A stretch of 52,014 nucleotides of DNA from an uncultured Parolsenella sp. (lineage in GTDB: Bacteria; Actinomycetota; Coriobacteriia; Coriobacteriales; Atopobiaceae): assembly GCA_934668375.1 (NCBI GenBank), contig CAKUNF010000013.1, positions 1-52,014 on the forward strand, in the 5' to 3' direction. Under the pieces are notes generated by a model. It worked only from the letters and a program-made list of their open reading frames with translations, was not told the origin of the DNA and searched no databases. Every line of letters begins with the position of its first letter. Position 1 is the first letter of the stretch. Positions 1 to 9,978 of the stretch are shown here, in pieces. A program made the position numbers and the translations under genes.

Positions 1-1085
1 AGGTTGCCAAGGCGATGGGCATAAGCCCGTCTACGGTGCGAAACCTGCAGGCAAGGGCTGCGTCAAAGTTGGGCCTGACGTTGCTCGATGAGCTGTCCGT
101 CGCAGAAAAGGCTGGAATGGCCAAGGCGGGCAGAAGGCGGCGCCCGCATGAGGCTCGCCTTCTGCCCGCCTTGGTTCTGCTCCTCTGCTGTCTACCCGTC
201 CTTGCGGGAACCGCGAGAAGCTGGCGGCTCGTGCTTGTTTCCGGAGAGCTGATAATGGCCGGGGTCCTTGCCTGGGCTTCCGGCTTGCATCCCAAGGCTA
301 TCGCTCTGCGGTCCGGCTCGTTGCTGGTCAGCGTTCAGCTAGGTCTGCTCTGTTCCTTGGAACTTGGCCTTTATCTGGGCGCGGAATCGATGGCGTCCAT
401 AGTCGCTCGCCCACTCGTCCTTGCGGATGCGGCGGCCATGACCTTCATCCTGTGGCGGCGTGGGGACGCGTCCACATTCTTGGGGCCGATTTTGATCGCC
501 CTCCTCCTGGTCCCCGTCGATCCATGGCTTGTGCCAATTATCTATTCCTTCGGCGGCCTCCTGACGTCGTTGCATTTGAGGACGCCCGCAGGTCTGGCCT
601 TGGCTGCGATGGCCTTTGGACTTGGCATAACGCTGGGCTCGGTTATGTCTTGGCCGCTCTTCGTATCGACGGGTCTCCTTGCCCTGAGATCCAATCTGCC
701 GGGGCTGGTGTCGCTCTCTGCTGCGGCTGGACTGCTTCTTGGGGCGATGCTGCTTCTTGGGCTTGCAGCAAGTCTTTGGCTCGCCCGAGATACTCTGGCG
801 GAGGAGCGTGCGAAAAGGGTGAGGGTCTCAACTCCGTCCTTTGACAAGCGCGTTCTTGCCCTGTGTGAGAGCCGTGGGCTTGGCGAGACTCAAGCGGCCA
901 TAGTCCTCTGCATCGTGAGGGGAATGAGCGGGGGAGAGATCTGCGGGAAGCTTTCCGTTGCGCCCGGTACGGTCAATGGGGCTAGAACAAGCGCATACCG
1001 TGCCTTTGGCGTTCACTCGGCGGCGTCTCTGACCGAGCTGGTGCTTCGTGCGGTTGTTAACGAGAGGGGCCCGAGCACCCTATGA
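1..1085 (+). CDS. Membrane-spanning LuxR-type regulator, 5' end cut by the window edge
   Basis: The reading frame is open from position 3, before the first ATG at 15, so the true start lies outside the window. The first residues (VAKAMGISPSTVRNLQARA, then KLG) look like the recognition half of a LuxR/FixJ helix-turn-helix. About eight hydrophobic segments follow, roughly residues 50-265 counted from the ATG at 15. The C-terminal 65 residues (GLGETQAAIVLCIVRGMSGG, then APGTVNGARTSAYRAFGVHS) resemble a second LuxR-like helix-turn-helix. Coriobacteriia encode many regulators with a multi-pass membrane domain and one C-terminal LuxR domain; an HTH on both sides of the membrane region is unusual. 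It converges on the secreted peptide/ABC operon and could regulate it, but nothing in the sequence proves that. Confidence 0.7.
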   Translation, partial: VAKAMGISPSTVRNLQARAASKLGLTLLDELSVAEKAGMAKAGRRRRPHEARLLPALVLLLCCLPVLAGTARSWRLVLVSGELIMAGVLAWASGLHPKAIALRSGSLLVSVQLGLLCSLELGLYLGAESMASIVARPLVLADAAAMTFILWRRGDASTFLGPILIALLLVPVDPWLVPIIYSFGGLLTSLHLRTPAGLALAAMAFGLGITLGSVMSWPLFVSTGLLALRSNLPGLVSLSAAAGLLLGAMLLLGLAASLWLARDTLAEERAKRVRVSTPSFDKRVLALCESRGLGETQAAIVLCIVRGMSGGEICGKLSVAPGTVNGARTSAYRAFGVHSAASLTELVLRAVVNERGPSTL

Positions 1086-1098
1086 GAGGCACTCGGGC
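1069..1098. terminator. Stem-loop between convergent genes
   Basis: GCCCGAG pairs with CTCGGGC across a 16-nt loop, overlapping the last codons of the LuxR-type gene and just beyond the end of the minus-strand peptide gene. It could serve both directions. There is no clear T-run, so this is tentative. Confidence 0.35.
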
Positions 1099-1121
1099 TC
1101 GTGCGTCCTGCTTGGATATGG

Positions 1122-1463
1122 CTACCAAGTCTTGTAGTTGCACTGCATCCTGCTGATGTATCCCGGATAGCCGTTCGGCCCTATTCCAGCTGAAGTCCAA
1201 AGGCAGCTTGTGCTTTTAAGGGAGTACCCATTTCGGTACGTCAGGTTCTTGTAAGTCTTGTCGTACTGCGCAACGTTGTACTGAGGATAGTTGGCGGTCG
1301 AGAAGCTGCTATAGCAGTCGAGGACCGTGTCGATGAGAGAGTAGGGTGCAACCTCTTGCGCCTGGGCTTTTGTGGGGGCCCCAAGGGAAAGGAGGGCTGT
1401 AAAGGAAAAAGCGGTGGCGAGCATAAGGGCGGCTAGGCGGCTTCTCTTCGTGCTGGTCTCCAT
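1122..1463 (-). CDS. Small secreted Cys-containing protein encoded with an ABC transporter
   Basis: 113 residues. The start at 1463 is chosen because AGAAAGG lies 9 nt upstream; an ATG at 1472 abuts that site. A Sec signal peptide covers about residues 1-36: a basic start (STKRSR), the hydrophobic core ALMLATAFSFTALLSL, and an AQA cleavage motif before QEVAPYS. The predicted mature part is about 77 residues, rich in Tyr, Asn and Ser, with three Cys and a C-terminal TW. It is the last gene of a minus-strand operon, 22 nt after the ABC ATPase. The layout resembles peptide-plus-ABC modules of the lactococcin 972 type, but I do not see that family's mature-peptide motif. Bacteriocin, signalling peptide or periplasmic partner are all possible. 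Confidence 0.6.
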   Translation of the reverse strand: METSTKRSRLAALMLATAFSFTALLSLGAPTKAQAQEVAPYSLIDTVLDCYSSFSTANYPQYNVAQYDKTYKNLTYRNGYSLKSTSCLWTSAGIGPNGYPGYISRMQCNYKTW

Positions 1464-1485
1464 GATGTGCATCCTTTCTATTGGA

Positions 1486-2190
1486 TTAATGACTGCTCGA
1501 GCCAATTCCTCCCTTCTCGTAAAGTTCTCGATACGTCTCAAGACAGGGGCGACGATCGGCGCCCCTGCTAGTTGCGGCGACCGTCCCGTCCTTGATGAAG
1601 ATGACCTCGCTGCATGAGGTGTCGACGTTCGTGAGGTTGTGCGTCGACATGAGGACGGTCCGTCCGCTGCGCGCATACGTGTGCAGCGCGGCCGTCACGC
1701 GGGCCGTGTTCGTGGGGTCGAGCGCGCTCAGGGGCTCATCGAGTAGCAGCAGCCTGGCCCCCGTGCACATGGCAGCCGTGATCGCAACGAGTTGTTTCAT
1801 GCCCTGGGAGCACTTGCGTATGGGAACGTCGAGAATCTCGGAAGAGCCACAGGCGTTCGCTACCTTCTCAATCTTGACGGCAGATTCCCAGAGGCTCCTT
1901 GCCAGCTCGGCGTGTTGCCGCCCTGTCATGCTCGCCTCGAGAGCCTCGTTGGCGGAGGGGAGGAAGTACGTTGCTGCCCTCCATGTGGTGGGCGTCAGGG
2001 CGTCGCTGTCGAGGCGAACGTTCCCGGACACCCTCTTGTCCCACGGCCTGGCGATGCTCTCGAGCAGTGTGGTCTTTCCGCTGCCATTGGGGGCGATGAG
2101 CCCTATGACGCCGGGGGCAAGCTCAAGGGTGACATCGTGGAGGATTGCCCTCGCTCCGCGCGTAGCGCCAAGGCCAGAGACCCTAAGCAT
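1486..2190 (-). CDS. ABC transporter ATP-binding protein
   Basis: 234 residues. The start at 2190 is preceded by a strong GGGAAGGGAGGACACTG leader and overlaps the permease stop by 8 nt. Walker A is APNGSGKTT, the signature region is CSQGMKQ rather than the canonical LSGGQ, Walker B with catalytic Glu is LLLLDEP, and the H-loop is STHN. This is a single nucleotide-binding domain of the type that pairs with ABC-2-like export permeases. It would energise the adjacent permease, probably for efflux or self-protection linked to the small secreted protein downstream. Substrate unknown. Confidence 0.85.
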   Translation of the reverse strand: MLRVSGLGATRGARAILHDVTLELAPGVIGLIAPNGSGKTTLLESIARPWDKRVSGNVRLDSDALTPTTWRAATYFLPSANEALEASMTGRQHAELARSLWESAVKIEKVANACGSSEILDVPIRKCSQGMKQLVAITAAMCTGARLLLLDEPLSALDPTNTARVTAALHTYARSGRTVLMSTHNLTNVDTSCSEVIFIKDGTVAATSRGADRRPCLETYRELYEKGGIGSSSH

Positions 2191-3367
2191 CAGTGTCCTC
2201 CCTTCCCAGGCGGCGCTTCCGCGTGCCGCTGCCGATGCGGGTCGCAATAAACGAGACTGCGATAAGCGTTAGGGTCGTCACGAGCAACACGGTGACGCCC
2301 CGTCTAAACGTGGCTTCCGGGAACACCGAGATATCGAGGCCGTTCGCGTACGTTGGATAGCCCACGACCTGGCTCAGGCTGAGATACGTCGTGGGCAGCA
2401 GGCTTCCCACTTCGTGCCATGGGGCGAACTCGACCGCATACAGGGGAGCGAGCGGTAGCAGAAGCGCGAGCAGCCCGAGCCCGAGGGCAAGCCTCGGGCT
2501 CGCGCGGCTTACAAGCCCGACGAACAGGGCAAGGGCAATCGCCTCGAGAACGATGAGAGCGGCGTCCCTTCCAAGCGTTCCGAGAACGGTGTCTGAGACG
2601 ACGATCCCATCCATGATGGGGACGACGGGGTATCTGGCGTCTCCCAGGCCGTTTCGGACAAGGGCCACGAGCGCGGACGGCAGCGCTACGGCGATGGGGC
2701 TGACAGCCGAGAGGACCGCTCCCACGAGAATCGCTCCGGCGTGCCTTGTGTGCTCGTGAAGCGGGGCCACGGCAAGCAGGCCATGGCCATGGAGACGTTT
2801 GAATACCGCATATGCCGTCAACAGGCCGGGCAACAGCAAGGTTGCCGCCGGCATGATGCCGAGGGCCAGCGCAAGGTAGTTGAGCGCGGGAAGATCCTTT
2901 GCGGTCACGTAGGTCTGCGGGTTGTCGAGCTCGGAAAGTTCGGTTAGCAGCGTCGCGCTTGCCCGGTAGCTAAGGCTACCGGTGAGGTAGCCCGCCTGCC
3001 ACTCCCGGTCCTGCGTCTCGCGGGCTGAGCCCAGGGCCGAGAAGTATTCGCTGCTCGGATAGCTTGCCGCCGCGGCGTCGGAGAAGTGCGAGTATTCCTG
3101 TCTGGTGAGCTCGAGGAGTTCCTCGGGAAACTCGCTGCCGTATCTTATGAGCTCGTCTCGTGCGATTCCGGCGCTCTCGACGGCTCGCTCGTGGCAGATC
3201 GCCTCCTCGCCCGTTGGGTAGCTCGCGACCATGGGCAGCAGGAAGAGCAGCTGCGCAAGCACGAGAACGGCGATGACGCCCTTGTCGCGTAACGCGAGAA
3301 ATGCAAGCGCTCGCATATGCGCGAGAGGGGGCGGTGCGCTCCGACTCGTCTTAATCCTGTCGGTCAT
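2183..3367 (-). CDS. ABC-type permease with large extracytoplasmic loop
   Basis: 394 residues from an ATG preceded by AGAGGAGG. One transmembrane helix near the N-terminus (about residues 30-50) is followed by some 110 hydrophilic residues, then about five further helices. This is the organisation of ABC-2-type or bacteriocin-associated permeases with an external loop after the first helix. It is the first gene of a three-gene operon and overlaps the ATPase start by 8 nt, so the two are probably translationally coupled. No named family could be assigned by eye; substrate unknown. Confidence 0.7.
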   Translation of the reverse strand: MTDRIKTSRSAPPPLAHMRALAFLALRDKGVIAVLVLAQLLFLLPMVASYPTGEEAICHERAVESAGIARDELIRYGSEFPEELLELTRQEYSHFSDAAAASYPSSEYFSALGSARETQDREWQAGYLTGSLSYRASATLLTELSELDNPQTYVTAKDLPALNYLALALGIMPAATLLLPGLLTAYAVFKRLHGHGLLAVAPLHEHTRHAGAILVGAVLSAVSPIAVALPSALVALVRNGLGDARYPVVPIMDGIVVSDTVLGTLGRDAALIVLEAIALALFVGLVSRASPRLALGLGLLALLLPLAPLYAVEFAPWHEVGSLLPTTYLSLSQVVGYPTYANGLDISVFPEATFRRGVTVLLVTTLTLIAVSFIATRIGSGTRKRRLGREDTDA

Positions 3368-3419
3368 GGTGCCTCCTCTTGTCGTTTGGGGATACCGTGC
3401 GGCAAGGGGAGGCACTTGT

Positions 3420-3462
3420 CTGTAGACGGGCGGTATGCGATTTCGAAATGTGCTGTCTACAG
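3420..3462. promoter_or_regulatory. Inverted repeat in the groES / ABC-operon intergenic region
   Basis: CTGTAGAC (3420-3427) and GTCTACAG (3455-3462) are perfect inverted arms, with the perfect palindrome ATTTCGAAAT (3440-3449) between them. They lie about 50-95 nt upstream of the ABC permease start. This could be an operator for the ABC operon. The rest of the 424-nt gap 3368-3791 holds the predicted groES promoter; I see no CIRCE element (TTAGCACTC inverted repeat) and no HspR-type repeat. Confidence 0.35.
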
Positions 3463-3671
3463 GACATCTGCCTGCTGGTATGCGGCGTCTGATATGGCGG
3501 CCCGCATCTCCTCGCGCGGTGTTTCACGTGCTCCGCTCGTGGTAGTGATTCGGAAACCTGGTGCCGGGTGGGCGCTCTTAGGCGTCCCTTGCCTTTCTCG
3601 CGCTCAAATCCTGTCCTTTTGCCGCGCTCACAAAATCTAAGCGCGCTCGCAGAAGGTTTTTTCATTTCTCG

Positions 3672-3700
3672 TTGTTATATCGCTGACTGCTGGGTACTAT
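3672..3700 (+). promoter_or_regulatory. Predicted groESL promoter
   Basis: TTGTTA (3672-3677), a 17-nt spacer and TACTAT (3695-3700) fit a housekeeping sigma promoter, about 90 nt upstream of groES. This is a by-eye assignment. Confidence 0.5.
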
Positions 3701-3791
3701 TCCTAGCGTTGGTAACTAGCGCGTGGCGCATGGCCACGCCCGCGACCGGCGGCGAACCTGCCGCTGGCGCCCGAGAAGGAGGTTCTTGGAT

Positions 3792-4082
3792 ATGACTCTG
3801 AAGCCGCTTGGAGACCGCGTTCTCGTTAAGCCCGCCCCCAAGGAGGAGAAGACCTCGACCGGTCTGTACATCTCCAGTGGCGCCCAGGAGAAGCCGCAGC
3901 GCGGCGAGGTCATCGCGGTTGGCGCTGGCAAGGTCAGCGACAAGGGCGAGCGCATCGTCCCGGACGTCAAGGTTGGCGACCAGGTCTACTACGGCAAGTT
4001 CGGTGGCAACGAGGTCAAGGTCGACGGCGAGGACTACCTGCTGCTCCGCGCCGACGACATCTACGCCGTCATCGAGGGCTAA
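3792..4082 (+). CDS. groES: Co-chaperonin GroES
   Basis: 96 residues, the usual GroES length. The start is the ATG after GAAGGAGG; a longer frame from 3723 adds an arginine-rich, non-family extension and is rejected. The N-terminal LKPLGDRVLVKP motif, the mobile loop near residues 18-35 that contacts GroEL, and the C-terminal YLLLRADDIYAVIEG are all typical. GroES caps the GroEL chamber in the cytoplasm during folding. groEL follows after 92 nt in the same direction, presumably from the same promoter. No heat-shock operator was recognised, so the mode of regulation is unclear. Confidence 0.97.
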   Translation: MTLKPLGDRVLVKPAPKEEKTSTGLYISSGAQEKPQRGEVIAVGAGKVSDKGERIVPDVKVGDQVYYGKFGGNEVKVDGEDYLLLRADDIYAVIEG

Positions 4083-4156
4083 TGCCTGCGGGAGCTCTCC
4101 CGCCTTCATGTGATTGTTTGCCGCGCGAAGCAAGACTCGGCCAAGCGCGGCGCTGA

Positions 4157-5815
<1,659 letters not shown>

Positions 5816-5838
5816 GCCTGAAGGTTTAGCTGCCTGAC

Positions 5839-5920
5839 GAAGCCCCGTGCCCTGTCTCGCGAACGTCCTCGCGCGCTTTGCGCGCTGCGGAATGTTCGCT
5901 ACGGCAGGGCCCGGGGCTTC
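5839..5920 (+). terminator. Long hairpin after groEL
   Basis: The outer arms at 5839-5854 and 5905-5920 pair over 16 positions with one mismatch (GAAGCCCCG outermost). Inner arms GCGAAC/GTTCGC and GCGCGC extend the structure. No strong T-tract follows. It is the likely 3' end of the groESL transcript. Confidence 0.6.
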
Positions 5921-6070
5921 TGCTGTTAACCCTGTCGTGGGGCTTCAACCGGCGGGTGCGTTCGCATGGCGGGGCCATTCGGCCTTCGGCCGGCGGGACA
6001 CGGATTCCCCAGCGGGGTATGATTAAACGGTTATGCCGCCGGGGAGCGGCTTTGGGTGAGGGAGAGAGAC

Positions 6071-7351
6071 ATGGCCGAGAAGAGAGACCTGCTCGACGAG
6101 TTCATCGACATAAAGAACGACTGGCAGGCGCTGTCCAATCCCGTCTCTGACGTGGCGAACGCCCTCTCCGCAAACCCGGAGGAGGTCAAGACCTGGAACC
6201 CGGCGGACTACAAGGAGCGCCCGCGCGCCAACGCCAACTCGTGCGTCTCCTGCAAGTCTGGCAACGAGGGCGCCTGCACGCTGTGTCGCGACGTCTGCCC
6301 CGTCAAGGCGATCGACCTGTCCGAGGGCGGCATCGAGATCGCGGACACCTGTCGCAAGTGCGGCCTGTGCTCGGCGGCCTGCCCCTCGGAGAGCTTCACG
6401 GCGTTCCAGATCACGCCGCGCAAGCTCTATGACCGCATCGTCCGCGCCGCCACGGCGTTCGAGCATGCCTACGTCACCTGCACGCGCTCACTCGGCCGCA
6501 TGCCCGAGGGCAACGAGGTCGTGCTCCCCTGCGTGGGCTGCGTCCCCACCGAGGTCTGGTATGCCATTCTCGCGGACTATCCCAACGTGTCCGTCTACCT
6601 GCCGCTTGGCATCTGCGACCGCTGCCGCAACACCACGGGCGAGGATGCCCTTGCCGAGCACATCGGCGCCGCCGAGGAACTCTCTGCCAAGGGCATGGGC
6701 GTCGAGGTGGACGAGCGCGCCCTCGACCATACGAAGAACCACGACTTCGAGCGCAAGGAGTTCATCAACAGCCTGGGCAAGCAGGGCATGAACGCCCTGG
6801 GCGCCGTGAACCCCGCCGTTGCCGCCGCGCGCTCCATCACCAAGAAGCTAGACGAGAACACGCGCCGCATCAACGCCATCACGCGCTCGCTCGAGGGCGC
6901 CGCGGCTCCCGCTCCCGCGCGTATGCGCCGCATCCTTACGCAGCGCCGCCAGCTGCTGCTCACGACGCTGCAGCGTCACCCCAAGTACGCCGTCCGCCTC
7001 CACCCACAGCGCCCCGTGTGCGACTCCGAGAAGTGCACGATGTGCGGCGAGTGCGTCAACGTCTGCCCCGTGCACGCCTGCGAGCTCTCCGAGAACGGCA
7101 TCTTCAAGGTGGAGGCCGCCTACTGCAACGAGTGCGGCGCCTGTCTGGCGGCCTGCGAAGAGCACGCCCTTGCCTTCGAGTCCTACAATGCCTCTGAGCT
7201 CGTGGTCCCCGACAAGGAGGAGATCGAGCGCAAGAAGCGCCAGGCAGAGCAGAAGGCCGAGGTCGAGAAGCTCAAGAAGCAGGGCATGGACCAGCTCAAG
7301 CGCGGTCTCGACTTCCTCGACAGCCTCAACCTTGGCGGGGACGATGACTAG
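6071..7351 (+). CDS. Multi-cluster 4Fe-4S ferredoxin-type protein
   Basis: 426 residues; the ATG at 6071 is preceded by GAGGGAGAGAGAC. Two ferredoxin-like regions are visible. The N-terminal one has cysteines 58, 61, 69, 72 and 76, then CRKCGLCSAACP at about 94-105. The C-terminal one has CTMCGECVNVCP at about 322-333 and CNECGACLAAC at 352-362. A central part has further Cys pairs (VLPCVGC, GICDRCR) that may bind another cluster or metal. The last 45 residues are a Lys/Glu-rich coiled coil. There is no signal peptide or membrane segment, so a cytoplasmic electron carrier or enzyme subunit is likely; the partner is unknown. It stands alone between groEL and ychF. Confidence 0.8.
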   Translation: MAEKRDLLDEFIDIKNDWQALSNPVSDVANALSANPEEVKTWNPADYKERPRANANSCVSCKSGNEGACTLCRDVCPVKAIDLSEGGIEIADTCRKCGLCSAACPSESFTAFQITPRKLYDRIVRAATAFEHAYVTCTRSLGRMPEGNEVVLPCVGCVPTEVWYAILADYPNVSVYLPLGICDRCRNTTGEDALAEHIGAAEELSAKGMGVEVDERALDHTKNHDFERKEFINSLGKQGMNALGAVNPAVAAARSITKKLDENTRRINAITRSLEGAAAPAPARMRRILTQRRQLLLTTLQRHPKYAVRLHPQRPVCDSEKCTMCGECVNVCPVHACELSENGIFKVEAAYCNECGACLAACEEHALAFESYNASELVVPDKEEIERKKRQAEQKAEVEKLKKQGMDQLKRGLDFLDSLNLGGDDD

Positions 7352-7359
7352 GTAACAAG

Positions 7360-7377
7360 GCCGAGGCTCTCCTCGGC
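7360..7377 (+). terminator. Short hairpin between the Fe-S gene and ychF
   Basis: GCCGAGG-CTCT-CCTCGGC is a perfect 7-bp stem with a 4-nt loop, 9 nt after the Fe-S gene stop. It lacks a T-run, so it may be an attenuating stem rather than a full terminator. Confidence 0.35.
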
Positions 7378-7441
7378 ACGAGATAGGCCGGCCCCTGGCT
7401 GGCAACGCCGGGTTCGCCCGGAAGCTACGGAAGGAACGAAC

Positions 7442-8518
7442 GTGTCACTCTCCATCGGCATCGTTGGCCTGCCCAACGTTGGCAAGTCCACCCTGTTCAC
7501 GGCCCTCACCAAGAAGGGCGGCTTTGCGGCCAACTACCCCTTTGCCACGATCGAGCCCAACGTGGGCATCGTCGACGTGCCGGACGCACGCCTCCAGAAG
7601 CTCGCGGACATCGTGCATCCGGGCCGCATCGTGCCTGCCACGGTGGAGTTCGTCGACATCGCCGGCCTCGTGAAGGGCGCTTCCGAGGGCGAGGGCCTGG
7701 GCAACCAGTTCCTGGCCAACATTCGCGAGACCGACGCCATCTGTGAGGTCGTGCGCTACTTCTCCGACCCCAACGTCATGCGCGAGGTGGGGCGCACGGC
7801 CGAGTTCGTGGACCCTGCCGGTGACGCCGACACGATCATGACCGAGCTCATCCTTGCCGACATCCAGACGCTCGAGAAGCAGATTCCCAAGCTCGAGAAG
7901 GAGGCGCGCCGCGACAAGGAGCTCGCGCCCAAGCTCGCCGTTGCCAAGCGTCTCGTCGACTGGCTGAATGACGGCAACCGCGCCGCGACCATGGACATGA
8001 CCGACGACGAGCGCGCGGCCGCCCGCGACCTGTTCCTGCTCACGCTCAAGCCCATCATCTACGTTGCCAACGTGGACGAGGACGCCCTGGGCGAGGACCT
8101 CGCTCCCATCGACGGCATCAAGCCCATCCCCGTCTGCGCCAAGATCGAGGCCGAGCTCTCCGAGCTCGACGCCGACGAGGCGGCCGAGTACCTCAAGGAC
8201 CTGGGCATCGAGGCAAGCGGCCTGGACGTTCTCGCGCGCGTCGCCTACAGCACGTTGGGACTTCAGAGCTACTTCACGGCTGGCGAGATGGAGGTCAAGG
8301 CCTGGACGATCCCCGTGGGCGCCAAGGCCCCGCAGGCGGCCGGCGTCATCCACTCCGACTTTGAGCGCGGCTTCATCAAGGCAGAGGTCGCGAGCTATGA
8401 CGACTACGTGACGCTCGGGGGCGAGGCTGGTTGCAAGGCGGCTGGCAGGCTCCGCATGGAAGGCAAGGACTACGTCGTGGCAGACGGCGACGTGATGCAC
8501 TTCCGCTTCAACGTGTAG
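7442..8518 (+). CDS. ychF: Redox-regulated ATPase YchF (Obg-like, OLA1 family)
   Basis: 358 residues with a GTG start preceded by GGAAGGAACGAAC. The P-loop is GLPNVGKST (residues 8-16), the switch region contains the [10 protein letters not shown] motif, and the NVDE region plus the C-terminal TGS-like domain ending FRFNV are complete. The length matches the family. YchF is a universally conserved P-loop NTPase that prefers ATP, binds ribosomes and affects stress responses. Two consecutive hairpins follow its stop. Confidence 0.97.
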   Translation: MSLSIGIVGLPNVGKSTLFTALTKKGGFAANYPFATIEPNVGIVDVPDARLQKLADIVHPGRIVPATVEFVDIAGLVKGASEGEGLGNQFLANIRETDAICEVVRYFSDPNVMREVGRTAEFVDPAGDADTIMTELILADIQTLEKQIPKLEKEARRDKELAPKLAVAKRLVDWLNDGNRAATMDMTDDERAAARDLFLLTLKPIIYVANVDEDALGEDLAPIDGIKPIPVCAKIEAELSELDADEAAEYLKDLGIEASGLDVLARVAYSTLGLQSYFTAGEMEVKAWTIPVGAKAPQAAGVIHSDFERGFIKAEVASYDDYVTLGGEAGCKAAGRLRMEGKDYVVADGDVMHFRFNV

Positions 8519-8531
8519 GTTGCAACCTGAC

Positions 8532-8616
8532 GGGCTGACCGTCCGGCCACTCTGCGAAAGGACAGATTGCTGTGCAATCTCCCTTAGCCTTTCGCGTCGG
8601 GCCGGACGGTCAGCCC
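8532..8616. terminator. 85-nt nearly continuous hairpin after ychF
   Basis: Three nested perfect stems: arms of 17 nt at 8532-8548 and 8600-8616 (GGGCTGACCGTCCGGCC with its complement), GCGAAAGG (8554-8561) with CCTTTCGC (8588-8595), and AGATTGC (8564-8570) with GCAATCT (8574-8580) around a TGT loop. It is longer than a normal terminator and is followed 21 nt later by a classic one. Confidence 0.65.
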
Positions 8617-8637
8617 TGTCTCTTCCATTGATTGAAT

Positions 8638-8680
8638 AGCCCCGCAGTCGGCCATGCTAGGTCCGGTTGCGGGGCTTTTC
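8638..8680 (+). terminator. Rho-independent terminator (copy 1 of a repeated element)
   Basis: AGCCCCGCA (8638-8646) pairs with TGCGGGGCT (8668-8676) and is followed by TTTTC. A related copy sits at 10362-10402 on the other side of the next two genes. Confidence 0.85.
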
Positions 8681-8811
8681 GACTAATTAAGGGACGCTTG
8701 GCGCGTTATAACGACTGCTGACCGAATGTCCGTTAGTTCTGCGCTGAATTGACGCTTCTCTCTGTCATGTTGTTATCGGCGCTGCTGGACAACTTGACGT
8801 TGGAGGCGATG

Positions 8812-9978
8812 ATGGATAGAAGAACGTTTGTGAGGCTTGTGGCTGGTTCGGTTGCTTGCAGTTTTGTTGGCGGTGCCGTTCCTGCTGGCGCTGAGGAACT
8901 GGATGATAATTTCACACCTTTCTCTCCAGAACTCGCCGCTGAGATGGCTGGCGCATTTTTTGAGGGGGCCGCTGGTCTATCCTCATGTGTCTGTTCCGAG
9001 CCTATTCCGTTATTCGATTCTTCGGGACAATTACAAGGCTATGAAGTCACTGTTACCGACTATTCGGATTGTCCACTAGGCTATGTTGTGTTCGATGTAC
9101 GCTGTCCTGGCATTGTTTCTAGATTTTCATTTGCCGAGGGCAAACCCGGCCCTTATGAGCGGATCGTGGGCAATGATGTGAGTGCGTATTCTCTTGCGAT
9201 TGATCAACCCATGCTCGTCTCCTTGAGTCCATTGGACTTTTCGGTTCCTTTGTTCTCGAGAGGGATTTACCTATTGGCCGGTGGCGAGGTCGTTGAGCTT
9301 CCGGATGTGACTGCCAATTACTCTGATGATGGCAGCTCTTCCTATGACCCCACTTCTTGGAATGAGCTGATGATTAGGTGGACTGAGGTCCTTCGTGGGC
9401 CATACGCGCTTAAGGAACACAATAACATCGAGGTAAATGGTCTTAGTCAGGCCGAGTCTGTGAGCGCGCTCGGGAGATATGCCTGCGCTGTGACGGCCTT
9501 GTATTCAATAGCGTCAACCATGCTAAACGCTGCGGGGAATGATTGGCTCATTAACCGCCATAACGACATTAGCTGTTACAACACAATTTGGGAGTACACA
9601 AACACTGCAGTTGACCACGTGAAAGATGGAGTGATGTATGGAAGTACCCAGCATCAAGACATAGGGCCTGGATTCCAACGTTTCTGCGCGGAGAGGGGCG
9701 TTTCAATTCTTCCCGTTCGCGTGGTCTCGCCCAGCTTGCAGAAATTCAAGAATCAAGTTGATGCTCTGAGGCAAAGCGTTGTTATGCTTGCGATTAATGA
9801 GGGGACTGCCTCTGCGCCGAAGAGATCAGGCCATGCCATGGCTGTTTCTGGGTATGGAAGGATAACGAGGGGGTCAACGTCGCTCAATTGCATCGTCGTT
9901 CATGACGGGTGGAGTGACGAGGCGTTTATTAACTACGATTTCCAGGGCTTTATGGACAAGAACGGGGCATTCATGTGA
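8812..9978 (+). CDS. Secreted papain-fold cysteine peptidase-like protein
   Basis: 388 residues. Two adjacent ATGs (8809, 8812) follow TTGGAGG; 8812 has the better spacing. The N-terminus MDRRTFVRLVAGS, a hydrophobic stretch and AGA suggest a signal peptide, possibly twin-arginine type (RRTFVR). After about 200 residues of pro-region-like sequence, GRYACAVTALY (Cys225) resembles the catalytic Cys region of streptopain-type (C10) or C39-like peptidases. SGHAMAVSGYG (His341) and VHDGW fit the catalytic His and the following strand. The gene is clearly AT-richer than its neighbours, suggesting horizontal acquisition. The next gene overlaps it by 4 nt. Peptidase activity is inferred from motifs only. 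Confidence 0.6.
   Translation: MDRRTFVRLVAGSVACSFVGGAVPAGAEELDDNFTPFSPELAAEMAGAFFEGAAGLSSCVCSEPIPLFDSSGQLQGYEVTVTDYSDCPLGYVVFDVRCPGIVSRFSFAEGKPGPYERIVGNDVSAYSLAIDQPMLVSLSPLDFSVPLFSRGIYLLAGGEVVELPDVTANYSDDGSSSYDPTSWNELMIRWTEVLRGPYALKEHNNIEVNGLSQAESVSALGRYACAVTALYSIASTMLNAAGNDWLINRHNDISCYNTIWEYTNTAVDHVKDGVMYGSTQHQDIGPGFQRFCAERGVSILPVRVVSPSLQKFKNQVDALRQSVVMLAINEGTASAPKRSGHAMAVSGYGRITRGSTSLNCIVVHDGWSDEAFINYDFQGFMDKNGAFM

Noticed and set aside
1122..1463. Lactococcin 972 family bacteriocin
   Set aside because: The layout is similar, but the mature peptide lacks the family's typical Trp/Gly motif pattern.
3368..3791. CIRCE or HspR operator before groES
   Set aside because: Neither inverted repeat could be found by eye in the interval.
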